Shown: one piece after another, positions 1 to 5,704 of the stretch | How positions within the stretch are numbered: position 1 is the first letter of the stretch | How the letters are laid out: every line of letters begins with the position of its first letter | NCBI GenBank assembly: GCA_002423615.1 | Contig: DIKO01000090.1 | Span: 1 to 7,350 of the forward strand | DNA: 7,350 nt | Direction of reading: 5' to 3' | Source of the DNA: Desulfobacteraceae bacterium UBA5616 | Lineage (GTDB): Bacteria > Desulfobacterota > Desulfobacteria > Desulfobacterales > UBA5616 | Position numbers and translations under genes: made by a program | Notes under the pieces: generated by a model | Database searches by the model: none | Told to the model about the DNA's origin: nothing | The model's input: the letters and a program-made list of their open reading frames with translations, nothing else

Positions 1-99
1 TTGGCCCTGTGAACGGTTACCAAATTTATTGTTAAGAGACTAAGAACTTCATCAAGATTGTTGCGGATTTTAACGCAGCAAGCGGTTCAGGCAGGGATT

Positions 100-396
100 T
101 TAGACGGGTTCCAGGGGTTGCGGCCATCGAGGCGTTTTTTCCTTTTGTTTTTTGAGTTCGATCATTTTTTTATCGGCAGAAACCCGTTTAATGCGATATT
201 CCAATTTAAGCGCATCGCTTTTTGTCATTTCAGGCGTCGCTGCAACCAGTTGAACAGGCCTCCGGGACCTTGTGTATTTCGCGCCCTTGCCCAGATTATG
301 GGCTGAAAGCCGGTTCTTAAGGTTGTTGGTGATTCCGCAATATACGGAATCATCGGAACACCGGATCAGATAAACAACCCATCCGTTTTTTCTCAT
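100..396 (-). CDS. GIY-YIG domain protein, YhbQ/UPF0213-like
   Basis: A 98-residue protein that is almost entirely one GIY-YIG nuclease-like domain. Visible family features, numbered from the chosen ATG, are the first strand VVYLIRC with Tyr9, the second element VYCGIT with Tyr19 and Gly21, the arginine of the following helix (Arg29 in NLKNRL), the segment HNLGKGAKYTR and the glutamate of LEYRIK (Glu66), which in this fold usually binds the metal. The size and the YLIR...GIT...GKGAK pattern match the small stand-alone YhbQ/UPF0213 proteins rather than UvrC or homing endonucleases. The cellular role of this group is poorly defined; DNA binding or nicking is inferred from the fold. The tail after residue 80 is basic (LKKQKEKTPR). 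The ATG at 396 is preferred because GGGTGG lies about ten bases upstream; a TTG at 432 would add 12 unconserved residues. It follows the acyl-CoA ligase gene by 99 bases with a dyad between them, so it may have its own promoter. Confidence 0.88.
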   Translation of the reverse strand: MRKNGWVVYLIRCSDDSVYCGITNNLKNRLSAHNLGKGAKYTRSRRPVQLVAATPEMTKSDALKLEYRIKRVSADKKMIELKKQKEKTPRWPQPLEPV

Positions 397-438
397 TTTG
401 AATGATCCACCCGGGTTGACCGGGAGCAGCAAGGTATT

Positions 439-454
439 TGTATCAACTGATACA
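439..454. promoter_or_regulatory. Perfect 7-bp inverted repeat upstream of the GIY-YIG gene
   Basis: TGTATCA-AC-TGATACA is an exact dyad lying 43 to 58 bases upstream of the GIY-YIG start codon, in the gap after the acyl-CoA ligase stop. The two-base centre and the lack of a following T run argue against a terminator hairpin. An operator for a dimeric regulator is the more natural reading. This is inference from symmetry only. Confidence 0.35.
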
Positions 455-495
455 CGGCAACGGTGCGGAACAGACCCAGGAGAAATATATATTCT

Positions 496-2154
496 TTATT
501 TCCTGCGGTCAAAAGTATCCGAAGTGACACCTTCTTTTTTCATTTTAAATTTTTCGATTTTTCCGGTCGGTGTTCTCGGCAGGCGGTCAACAAATCGAAG
601 GAATCGGGGCACCCAGAAATGCGGCATGTTCTCCTTTGAATACCGAACAATTTCCTCAGGCGTAAGGCTGCTTCCCGGAGCTCGCACAATAACGGCCAGA
701 ACTTCATCCTCTCCCACTTCACATGCCGCGGGCATAACCATGACATCCGAAATTGCCGGATGTTTTAAAAGGATCTGCTCGACCTCATATGAAGAAATAT
801 TTTCCCCTTTCCGGCGGATCGCATCTTTGAGCCGGTCCACGAAATACAGGTATCCGTCCGCATCGAAATATCCTGCATCGCCGGTGTGAAACCACAGCCC
901 TTTAAACGCCACGGCAGTTGCTTCGGGCATGCCGTAATATTCACTGAAAATCGTCCAGGGAATTTTCGAACGTACGATGATTTCACCTGTTTTCCCCGGA
1001 GGCAGCAATGTGCCGTTTTCGTCCATGATGTTTACTTCCACATGGGGCCCTGGAAAGCCGCAGGAACCGGGCGGATTCTTCCACGCTTGGTTTATCCCGG
1101 AGGGGGAACTCACCGCAATGCCGATTTCCGTGCTGCCATACCCCCCCGTGATCGAAATCCCGAACCGCTCCTGCGCAAGGGTCCAGATTTCCCTGGAGCA
1201 ATACGCCACGGCGGTAAGCGGACCATGGCCTTTTTCGAGTTTGCTTTCAGGCTGTTTGAACAGCATTTCCAGGATCGGGCCCACGGCGGGGAAATGTGAT
1301 ATCTTGTATTTCTGCACGTGTTCCCAAAAAACGGAAGGATCGAAGGATTCGACCAGCACCATTTTTGCGTTCGCCATCATGGAGGTCAGGGCGGCCATAT
1401 CCAGGGCCATGATATGGAATAACGGCAAGTACGTATAGACCACACTCTCCGGACCCATGGCGCCCGCATCCACCAGGAATATCGCCGTAGAGATGAATTG
1501 CGCGTGACAATCCGCCACCACTTTCGAGGGACCGGTCGTACCCGAAGTCAATATCATGGCACAGGCATCCATTCCATTTGGCTTAACTTCCGGCAAATCC
1601 GCCGGGCAGGTGTCAAGCAGGTCTTCGACAAAACTGAATCGAGTTGACGGAACCTTTCTTTCCGTGATGGAATCCTTCCCGATAACAAATACATGCCTGA
1701 TAAAATCAACCTGTTTTTCTATTTCAAGATATCTGTCGAGAAGCCTGGAATCCACCACTACAAATCCGGAGCCGGATGCGGTCAGGTTGTACACCAACGG
1801 GTCCCTGATGAATCCCGTATTGACCGTTACCGGGATGCCGCCTATCATGAGAATCGAAAAATACGACAGTATCCATTCCGGACGGTTCATTGAAAAAATA
1901 GCCACATGGTCCCCCGGCCGGACCCCTTTTTCTCTGAAACCCGCGGCAAGTTGTCTGCCTTTTCGATAAACGTGCCGATAGGTGAACGTTCTTCCATCCT
2001 GGAATTCAAGCCACACCCTGTCTCCGTTTTCCTCCGCCTTTTGCGCCACCAGGTCGACCACCGTGGGATAGCGATTCAGTGCATCCTGATAGACCCCTGT
2101 TTCGAAAAAACCGTTTTTGGGTTCATGAGGCGGGGGAAAAAAATTGTCTGCCAT
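496..2154 (-). CDS. AMP-forming acyl-CoA synthetase (CaiC-like)
   Basis: A 552-residue cytoplasmic enzyme of the ANL superfamily, predicted to activate a carboxylic acid with ATP to an acyl-adenylate and pass it to CoA. All core motifs are present: the phosphate loop LTSGTTGPSK at 202-211, YGSTE at 339-343 (Glu343 for magnesium-ATP), the ribose-binding TGD at 424-426, the hinge DRLKD at 440-444 followed by RRKGENISSYEVE, and PTGKIEK at 529-535 with the adenylation lysine at 532. The RRKGENIS wording and the overall order resemble crotonobetaine/carnitine-CoA ligase and related fatty-acid ligases. The length is slightly above that of CaiC. The substrate cannot be read from these motifs. The ATG at 2154 follows the transporter remnant's stop by 13 bases and has only an imperfect ribosome site (AAGGCGGG), which suggests translation coupled to upstream reading. 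A CaiB-type CoA transferase upstream on the same strand supports a shared acyl-CoA pathway. The reading frame is intact. Confidence 0.93.
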   Translation of the reverse strand: MADNFFPPPHEPKNGFFETGVYQDALNRYPTVVDLVAQKAEENGDRVWLEFQDGRTFTYRHVYRKGRQLAAGFREKGVRPGDHVAIFSMNRPEWILSYFSILMIGGIPVTVNTGFIRDPLVYNLTASGSGFVVVDSRLLDRYLEIEKQVDFIRHVFVIGKDSITERKVPSTRFSFVEDLLDTCPADLPEVKPNGMDACAMILTSGTTGPSKVVADCHAQFISTAIFLVDAGAMGPESVVYTYLPLFHIMALDMAALTSMMANAKMVLVESFDPSVFWEHVQKYKISHFPAVGPILEMLFKQPESKLEKGHGPLTAVAYCSREIWTLAQERFGISITGGYGSTEIGIAVSSPSGINQAWKNPPGSCGFPGPHVEVNIMDENGTLLPPGKTGEIIVRSKIPWTIFSEYYGMPEATAVAFKGLWFHTGDAGYFDADGYLYFVDRLKDAIRRKGENISSYEVEQILLKHPAISDVMVMPAACEVGEDEVLAVIVRAPGSSLTPEEIVRYSKENMPHFWVPRFLRFVDRLPRTPTGKIEKFKMKKEGVTSDTFDRRK

Positions 2155-2167
2155 CAGATCCCGCCTT

Positions 2168-2466
2168 TCACGTCCTGACGTTCATTTCCAGTTCCACCCG
2201 GGTCGGTTTGACAAACAGGGTCATGACGACGAACAGGACGTTCGCCACTGCCCCCAGGAGGTAGAGGAGTTGATAGCTGTCCGTTGCCTCGGCGATTCTA
2301 CCCGCTACGGAAGGGCCCAGGGCGCCGACCACCGAACCGATGAGAATGCTCAGTCTCGGGCCGTATTTGTCGATGAACCAGCCCGACCCCACACCCAGCA
2401 CCAGAACGACCAGAAGGTAGGCGGTATTGATGTTAAAGTGCCACTCTTGCCCCTTGTTTGAGTCAT
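2168..2466 (-). pseudogene. Major facilitator transporter remnant (OFA-like), internally deleted
   Basis: About 96 residues of a transporter that is normally around 400 long. The front part, EWHFNINTAYLLVVLVLG followed by GWFIDKYGPR (about 2354-2371), looks like the second helix and the N-half loop motif of oxalate/formate-antiporter-like major facilitators. The back part, GPSVAGRIAEATDSYQ followed by a final helix and FVKP, looks like the end of such a protein. The two join at about 2312-2326 in GALGP, so roughly helices 3 to 10 are absent, and helix 1 is missing too. A strong ribosome site, AAGGAGGG at 2472-2479, precedes an ATG at 2464-2466, but that ATG opens a different frame that stops after 38 codons. 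The transporter frame can only be extended upstream to a GTG at 2536, through a hairpin and the ribosome site itself. One extra A after the third codon would restore the frame (MTQNKGQEW). It sits between the CoA transferase and ligase genes, so it probably once imported their substrate. A functional three-helix micro-protein is the unlikely alternative. Confidence 0.75.
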
Positions 2467-2471
2467 CTTCG

Positions 2472-2479
2472 CCCTCCTT
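2472..2479 (-). promoter_or_regulatory. Strong ribosome binding site orphaned from the transporter frame
   Basis: On the minus strand AAGGAGGG stands about six bases before an ATG at 2464-2466, an ideal arrangement. That ATG is out of frame with the transporter remnant, so the site marks where the intact gene very probably began. Confidence 0.65.
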
Positions 2480-2513
2480 TTTCCTTCTCTGTTTAAAAAT
2501 ATTGATGGGTTCA

Positions 2514-2533
2514 GCCCCAGTAAGGCCTGGGGC
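2514..2533 (-). other. GC-rich hairpin between the CoA transferase gene and the transporter remnant
   Basis: GCCCCAG and CTGGGGC form a perfect 7-bp stem around a 6-base loop, extendable by G-U pairs, starting about 40 bases after the CoA transferase stop codon on the minus strand. No T run follows directly (the nearest is about 15 bases on), so it is a poor intrinsic terminator. It may protect the 3' end of the CoA transferase message or partly reduce read-through to the ligase gene. Confidence 0.45.
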
Positions 2534-2573
2534 CACTCGGATTTGTCTTTCTCGGAGCGTAAGTGAGCCGCTT

Positions 2574-3767
2574 TCAGATGATCCCTTTATGACGGAATAT
2601 CTCCAGGTCCTCAGGGGAATAGTTCAGCAGACCCTGATAAATTTCCTGGTTGTGTTCGCCCAGATGTGGTGGATCCCTTTCGACGGTTCCCGGCGTTTCG
2701 GAGAGTCTGGGAATAACACCCGGTGCCGGGACGGTTCCGATTCCGGCGTAATGATGGTCTGCGATCATGTTTCGAATCTGCAGCTGGGGATTTTCCGTGA
2801 GGTCCTGAATCTTGTTAACCCTTCCGCAGGGAACCCGGTTGGCTTCCAGTATTTCGATAATTTCCGATGACGTGTAGCGGGCCACCCAATCGGCTACGAC
2901 GGGCCGGATGAGATCCCGGTTCCAGTAGCGGCTGTCATCATCCGCAAATTTCGGGTTGCTCGATAATTCTTCATGGCCGATGACCGCGGCGAGCCTTCCC
3001 CAGATAGGGTTCCCGATAGCGCTGATGATAATCCACCCGTCCCTGGCTTCAAATGCATCGGTGTAATTGTAGTATGAATTGTTTCCAATCTGCGGACGAA
3101 TTCGATCGAGCAGTGTTTTTTCTGCGAGTACGCCCGCGCCGGCCACGAAGGTGAATGCCGTATCGAACATGGAGACGTCCACGAGTTGGCCGCAACCGGT
3201 CCGTTCAAAATGCAGTTGCGCCAGAACCGCTCCGTATGCCCCGATGATGGCTGTTGAAAAATCCACATAGGGAACGGCCGCGCGTGTAGGCGGATTGCCC
3301 GGGAAGCCCGAATAGCTCATGGCGCCGGACTCCGCCTGGGCTATGGAATCAAAAGCGGGCCTGTTCCGATACGGTCCGGTCTGGCCGAAACCGGATATGG
3401 CCACCAGAATGATCGCCGGATTGACCTGCTTCAGGCGATCGTATTCCAGCCCCATCAGTCGGTTGCCTTCCGGCGTGAATCCGGAGATCACCATGGAGGA
3501 TTTTCCGACCAGTTCATCCAGAATTTTCAATCCTTCCGGATGGCGGGTATTCAGGGTAATGGACTTTTTATTGCGGGGTGTGATCAGTTCGTACACGATA
3601 GCCCTGCCATCGGGTGTCATGGGACCCAATGACCGGTCGAATTCCCCGCCGGGGCGTTCGATTTTGATGACATCCGCCCCCATATCCGCCAGCATGGTGC
3701 CGCAAAAGGCGCTGGCCACCACACGGCCGAAATCCAGAACCCGTATACCATCCAACACTTTCTTCAT
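2574..3767 (-). CDS. CaiB/BaiF-type class III CoA transferase
   Basis: A 397-residue cytoplasmic enzyme predicted to move CoA between two carboxylic acids through an aspartyl-CoA intermediate. Family features in order: LDGIRVLDFGRVVASAFCGTMLADMGADVIKIERPGG is the classic N-terminus; PRNKKSITLN lies at 64-73; GFGQTGPYRNRPAFD lies at 127-140; and PYVDFSTA places an aspartate at residue 169, the position of the nucleophile in formyl-CoA transferase and CaiB. The GQLVDVSMFDT segment and the C-terminal RVPCGRVNKIQDLTENPQ and PHLGEHN segments are also typical. Length is normal for the family. The ATG at 3767 is chosen because AAGGAGA (3773-3779) lies five bases upstream; an in-frame start at 3815 would add 16 residues that the family lacks. 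It is the first gene of the minus-strand cassette that also holds the transporter remnant and the acyl-CoA ligase, which suggests catabolism of a carboxylic acid, but donor and acceptor are unknown. Confidence 0.95.
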   Translation of the reverse strand: MKKVLDGIRVLDFGRVVASAFCGTMLADMGADVIKIERPGGEFDRSLGPMTPDGRAIVYELITPRNKKSITLNTRHPEGLKILDELVGKSSMVISGFTPEGNRLMGLEYDRLKQVNPAIILVAISGFGQTGPYRNRPAFDSIAQAESGAMSYSGFPGNPPTRAAVPYVDFSTAIIGAYGAVLAQLHFERTGCGQLVDVSMFDTAFTFVAGAGVLAEKTLLDRIRPQIGNNSYYNYTDAFEARDGWIIISAIGNPIWGRLAAVIGHEELSSNPKFADDDSRYWNRDLIRPVVADWVARYTSSEIIEILEANRVPCGRVNKIQDLTENPQLQIRNMIADHHYAGIGTVPAPGVIPRLSETPGTVERDPPHLGEHNQEIYQGLLNYSPEDLEIFRHKGII

Positions 3768-3826
3768 GAGATCTCCTTTCCGGTTTATTAAAACGATATC
3801 TTCCAACATGATCACAACCTACTTAA

Positions 3827-3855
3827 ATTATATGATATCCATTGATAGTTGGGCA
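3827..3855 (-). promoter_or_regulatory. Candidate sigma-70-type promoter for the CoA transferase cassette
   Basis: On the minus strand an exact TATAAT at 3832-3827 is preceded, with a 17-base spacer, by TGCCCA (3855-3850), a poor match (3 of 6) to TTGACA. The expected transcription start near 3820 gives a leader of about 53 bases before the ATG at 3767. A weak -35 box next to a perfect -10 box fits an activator-dependent promoter. A GATATC palindrome lies inside the spacer. Confidence 0.45.
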
Positions 3856-3891
3856 GACGGATTAAGATATCGAAATGCTGTTCGGATGATG

Positions 3892-3910
3892 ATCCGGATC
3901 AGATCCGGAT
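3892..3910. promoter_or_regulatory. Perfect 9-bp inverted repeat, operator candidate
   Basis: ATCCGGATC and GATCCGGAT flank a single central A, giving a 19-base near-perfect palindrome. Because ATCCGGAT is itself self-complementary, the site is also a direct repeat with 11-base spacing, and a further TTCGGAT begins 12 bases to the left (about 3881). It lies about 37 bases upstream of the putative -35 box of the minus-strand promoter, an activator-like distance. No regulator gene is in the window, so its partner is unknown. Confidence 0.5.
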
Positions 3911-4047
3911 GAAAAATACTATAGGCAGATATCGCTTAGAATTTCAATTATTTTGAAGGCTGTTTGAAAGGTCGTTGGAGGAACGGATAGAAGGGTCGGC
4001 GGAAAAATTAAAAACAGCGGGAAAAATGACAGGAGGAAAAAATACGG

Positions 4048-4077
4048 TGGACATCCTGCAGCCCCAAAGGGTATAGA
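4048..4077 (+). promoter_or_regulatory. Candidate promoter for the ABC transporter and SDR genes
   Basis: TGGACA (4048-4053, 5 of 6 to the -35 consensus) and TATAGA (4072-4077, 4 of 6 to the -10 consensus) are separated by 18 bases. Initiation would be near 4084 and would leave a leader of about 86 bases before the ATPase gene. This is pattern matching only. Confidence 0.35.
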
Positions 4078-4093
4078 GGTTAACCATGATTTC

Positions 4094-4121
4094 CGAGTGC
4101 AGACTGAAAGGCGGGCGCTCG
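4094..4121 (+). other. Possible leader hairpin upstream of the ABC genes
   Basis: CGAGTGC and GCGCTCG can pair over seven positions with one G-U pair around a 14-base loop, inside the predicted leader. It overlaps a 14-codon open frame (4086-4130) that has a moderate ribosome site, TAGAGG. There is no T run and no recognised riboswitch fold. Confidence 0.25.
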
Positions 4122-4169
4122 TGGAGTTAGTCTCAACCCCCTGCAATAGCACCTGATATCGGAGAAGGG

Positions 4170-4886
4170 ATGAAAATGGTCAAACTCGAGGCCGTTACGA
4201 AAAAATTCGGTGCCTTTACCGCTGTCGATCATGCTTCTTACACGATTGAAAAGGGAGAGGCCTTTGCCCTGCTCGGGCCCAACGGCGCAGGCAAGACCAC
4301 CATTGTCCGGATGCTTCTTGATTTTGTCAAACCTTCCTCGGGGCGCATTACCATTGCCGGTTTGCCTTCATCTGATCCCTGCTCCCGGAGACAGGTGGGT
4401 TATGTGGCGGAACAGCTCCTGATTCCGCCGTATCTTTCCGGATTCGAATATCTCTCGCGCCATGCGGCTTTCATCGGGATTCCGGGGAAAGAAGTGAAAA
4501 AGAACGTCGACCGGGTTCTTGAAACGGTATCCATGAAAGGGGAGGAAGGGAGACGGTCCGCTGAATACTCGAAGGGCATGCGCCAACGCATGGGGCTCGC
4601 GTCAGCCCTTCTCGGAGATCCGGCCCTGCTGATTCTGGATGAGCCCACCATCGGCCTTGACCCCATCGGCATCCGGGATGTCCGGAACATCCTTGAACAT
4701 CTCCACGATCAGGGCGTGACGGTCATCCTGAACTCCCACATGCTTTCGGAAGCGGAAAGAACCTGTGAAACGGCGGCGATCATGGTCAAGGGAAAAATCC
4801 TGGTCAAGGATGCGGTAAACGCCATTGTGAAAGATCACGAAACTCTTGAAGACGTATTTTTTCGATACCTCGGGCAAGTGAAATGA
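4170..4886 (+). CDS. ABC transporter ATP-binding protein (ABC-2 exporter type)
   Basis: A 238-residue nucleotide-binding subunit that would power the membrane protein encoded next. All ATPase elements are intact: Walker A GPNGAGKT at 36-43, the Q-loop glutamine in GYVAEQ at residue 82, the signature segment YSKGMRQR at 133-140 (SKGMRQR in place of the textbook LSGGQ, common in this subclass), Walker B LLILDEP at 153-159 with the catalytic Glu158, the D-loop GLDP, and the switch histidine in NSHMLSEAE at residue 190. The short C-terminus ends in ETLEDVFFRYLG, usual for ATPases paired with ABC-2 permeases such as NosF-like proteins. The ATG at 4170 is favoured because GGAG sits five bases upstream; a second ATG two codons later is possible. 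Its stop overlaps the permease start in ATGA, so the two are translationally coupled. The substrate is unknown. Confidence 0.95.
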   Translation: MKMVKLEAVTKKFGAFTAVDHASYTIEKGEAFALLGPNGAGKTTIVRMLLDFVKPSSGRITIAGLPSSDPCSRRQVGYVAEQLLIPPYLSGFEYLSRHAAFIGIPGKEVKKNVDRVLETVSMKGEEGRRSAEYSKGMRQRMGLASALLGDPALLILDEPTIGLDPIGIRDVRNILEHLHDQGVTVILNSHMLSEAERTCETAAIMVKGKILVKDAVNAIVKDHETLEDVFFRYLGQVK

Positions 4887-5692
4887 AGCATGTCTTAAAA
4901 ATTACGGCCTATACCCTGCGGGATCAGTTGCGGCACAAAAGCGTTTATGTCCTTTTCGGGATTTCCATCCTCTTCATATTGCTGATCCGCGGGTGTTATG
5001 ACGGCCGATACACGGTTAACGGGAGAATGGTGGACAACCAGGCGATTGCCTGGCATGTTTCAAAAACCGTGTTCCATCTGATTGCCGGCGGAATGTACCT
5101 CATGGCCGCCATGATTTCAATGAAGCTCTTCAGCCGGGACCGTGAGGACGGCAGCATGGTTCTGTTCCTGTCCCGGTCTGTTTTCAGACGGGAATACGTT
5201 CTTGGCCGGGTTACCGGCACCTGGCTGCTGTGTCTTGTTTTCATGCTGTTGCTTCACCTGACGATTTTTCTGACCGCATGGTCAAAAACGGGAACTTTTA
5301 TTCCGGCATATCCGGTTGCATCCCTCGTCGTTTCCATCAACCTGCTGTTTGTCATTGCCTGCGTCTCCCTTTTGTCGCTTTTTATGCCCGATTTTATCAG
5401 CGCGATGTTTACCATGGGAATCCTGCTGATCGGTTTTATTTCCGACGGCGGGCACAGGATCCTGACCAGCGATCTTGTCAGGGCGGCTGCTCCCTCGATG
5501 GTCGATTCCGAACCTGCCTTATGGCGGATGCTATACCCCAAAGTCTTTATGGTCCAGGCTTATGCGGATTCCCTTCTCAGCAACAGCCCGTTCCATAACA
5601 TGGGATCCGTACATCCTATTTTGAACATTGCCATTTTTATTCTCCTGATCATGGTGTCGGTGCTGGCGGCGTTTGATCGAAAAGAGATTTGA
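4883..5692 (+). CDS. ABC-2 type permease, NosY-like
   Basis: A 269-residue inner-membrane protein and the likely partner of the preceding ATPase, which its start codon overlaps by four bases. About six hydrophobic helices are visible, at roughly 21-37, 66-84, 113-133, 146-168, 171-187 and 247-264, with no cleavable signal peptide. The segment FSRDREDGSMVLFLSRSVFRREYVLGR (83-109) between helices 2 and 3 is the cytoplasmic coupling region characteristic of ABC-2 permeases of the NosY/GldF kind (a charged pair, then G-S/T, then L-S-R, then R..Y..GR). A long soluble stretch from about 188 to 246 separates helices 5 and 6. The protein ends in FDRKEI just after the last helix. Two copies would normally pair with two ATPase subunits. 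NosY homology alone does not imply copper or nitrous oxide chemistry; no nos gene is nearby. The cargo could be a lipid, small molecule or membrane protein. Confidence 0.9.
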   Translation: MKHVLKITAYTLRDQLRHKSVYVLFGISILFILLIRGCYDGRYTVNGRMVDNQAIAWHVSKTVFHLIAGGMYLMAAMISMKLFSRDREDGSMVLFLSRSVFRREYVLGRVTGTWLLCLVFMLLLHLTIFLTAWSKTGTFIPAYPVASLVVSINLLFVIACVSLLSLFMPDFISAMFTMGILLIGFISDGGHRILTSDLVRAAAPSMVDSEPALWRMLYPKVFMVQAYADSLLSNSPFHNMGSVHPILNIAIFILLIMVSVLAAFDRKEI

Positions 5693-5704
5693 GACATCAA
5701 AAAT

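Larger units (their letters stand above)
3768..4169. other. Gene-free divergent control region
   Basis: About 400 bases separate the start of the CoA transferase gene from the start of the ABC transporter genes. No reading frame here has a recognisable product. The left half is AT-rich and carries the minus-strand promoter elements and several palindromes. Around 3967-4045 the plus strand is about 80% purine. The right part holds a plausible plus-strand promoter, a hairpin and a 14-codon open frame with a moderate ribosome site (4086-4130). Confidence 0.7.

Noticed and set aside
482..502. AT-rich dyad GAAATA...TATTTC at the ligase stop as a terminator
   Set aside because: The stem has only six A-T-rich pairs, overlaps the stop codon and lacks a GC stem plus T run.
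398..889. 163-codon plus-strand frame over the end of the ligase gene
   Set aside because: It lies antisense to conserved ligase motifs and has no recognisable domain; it is a shadow of the true gene.
3768..3815. 16-residue N-terminal extension of the CoA transferase
   Set aside because: The strong ribosome site at 3773-3779 falls inside it and the family begins at the MKKVLDGIRVLDFG segment.
3919..4152. 77-codon open frame on the minus strand in the divergent region
   Set aside because: It needs a GTG start, has no ribosome site, is biased to Phe, Leu and Pro because it reads the complement of a purine-rich stretch, and resembles no family.
4883..5692. Assignment of the permease and ATPase as nosY and nosF
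   Set aside because: Similarity is at the level of the ABC-2 fold and the coupling motif; no nosD, nosL or nosZ is present, so a copper or nitrous oxide role is unsupported.
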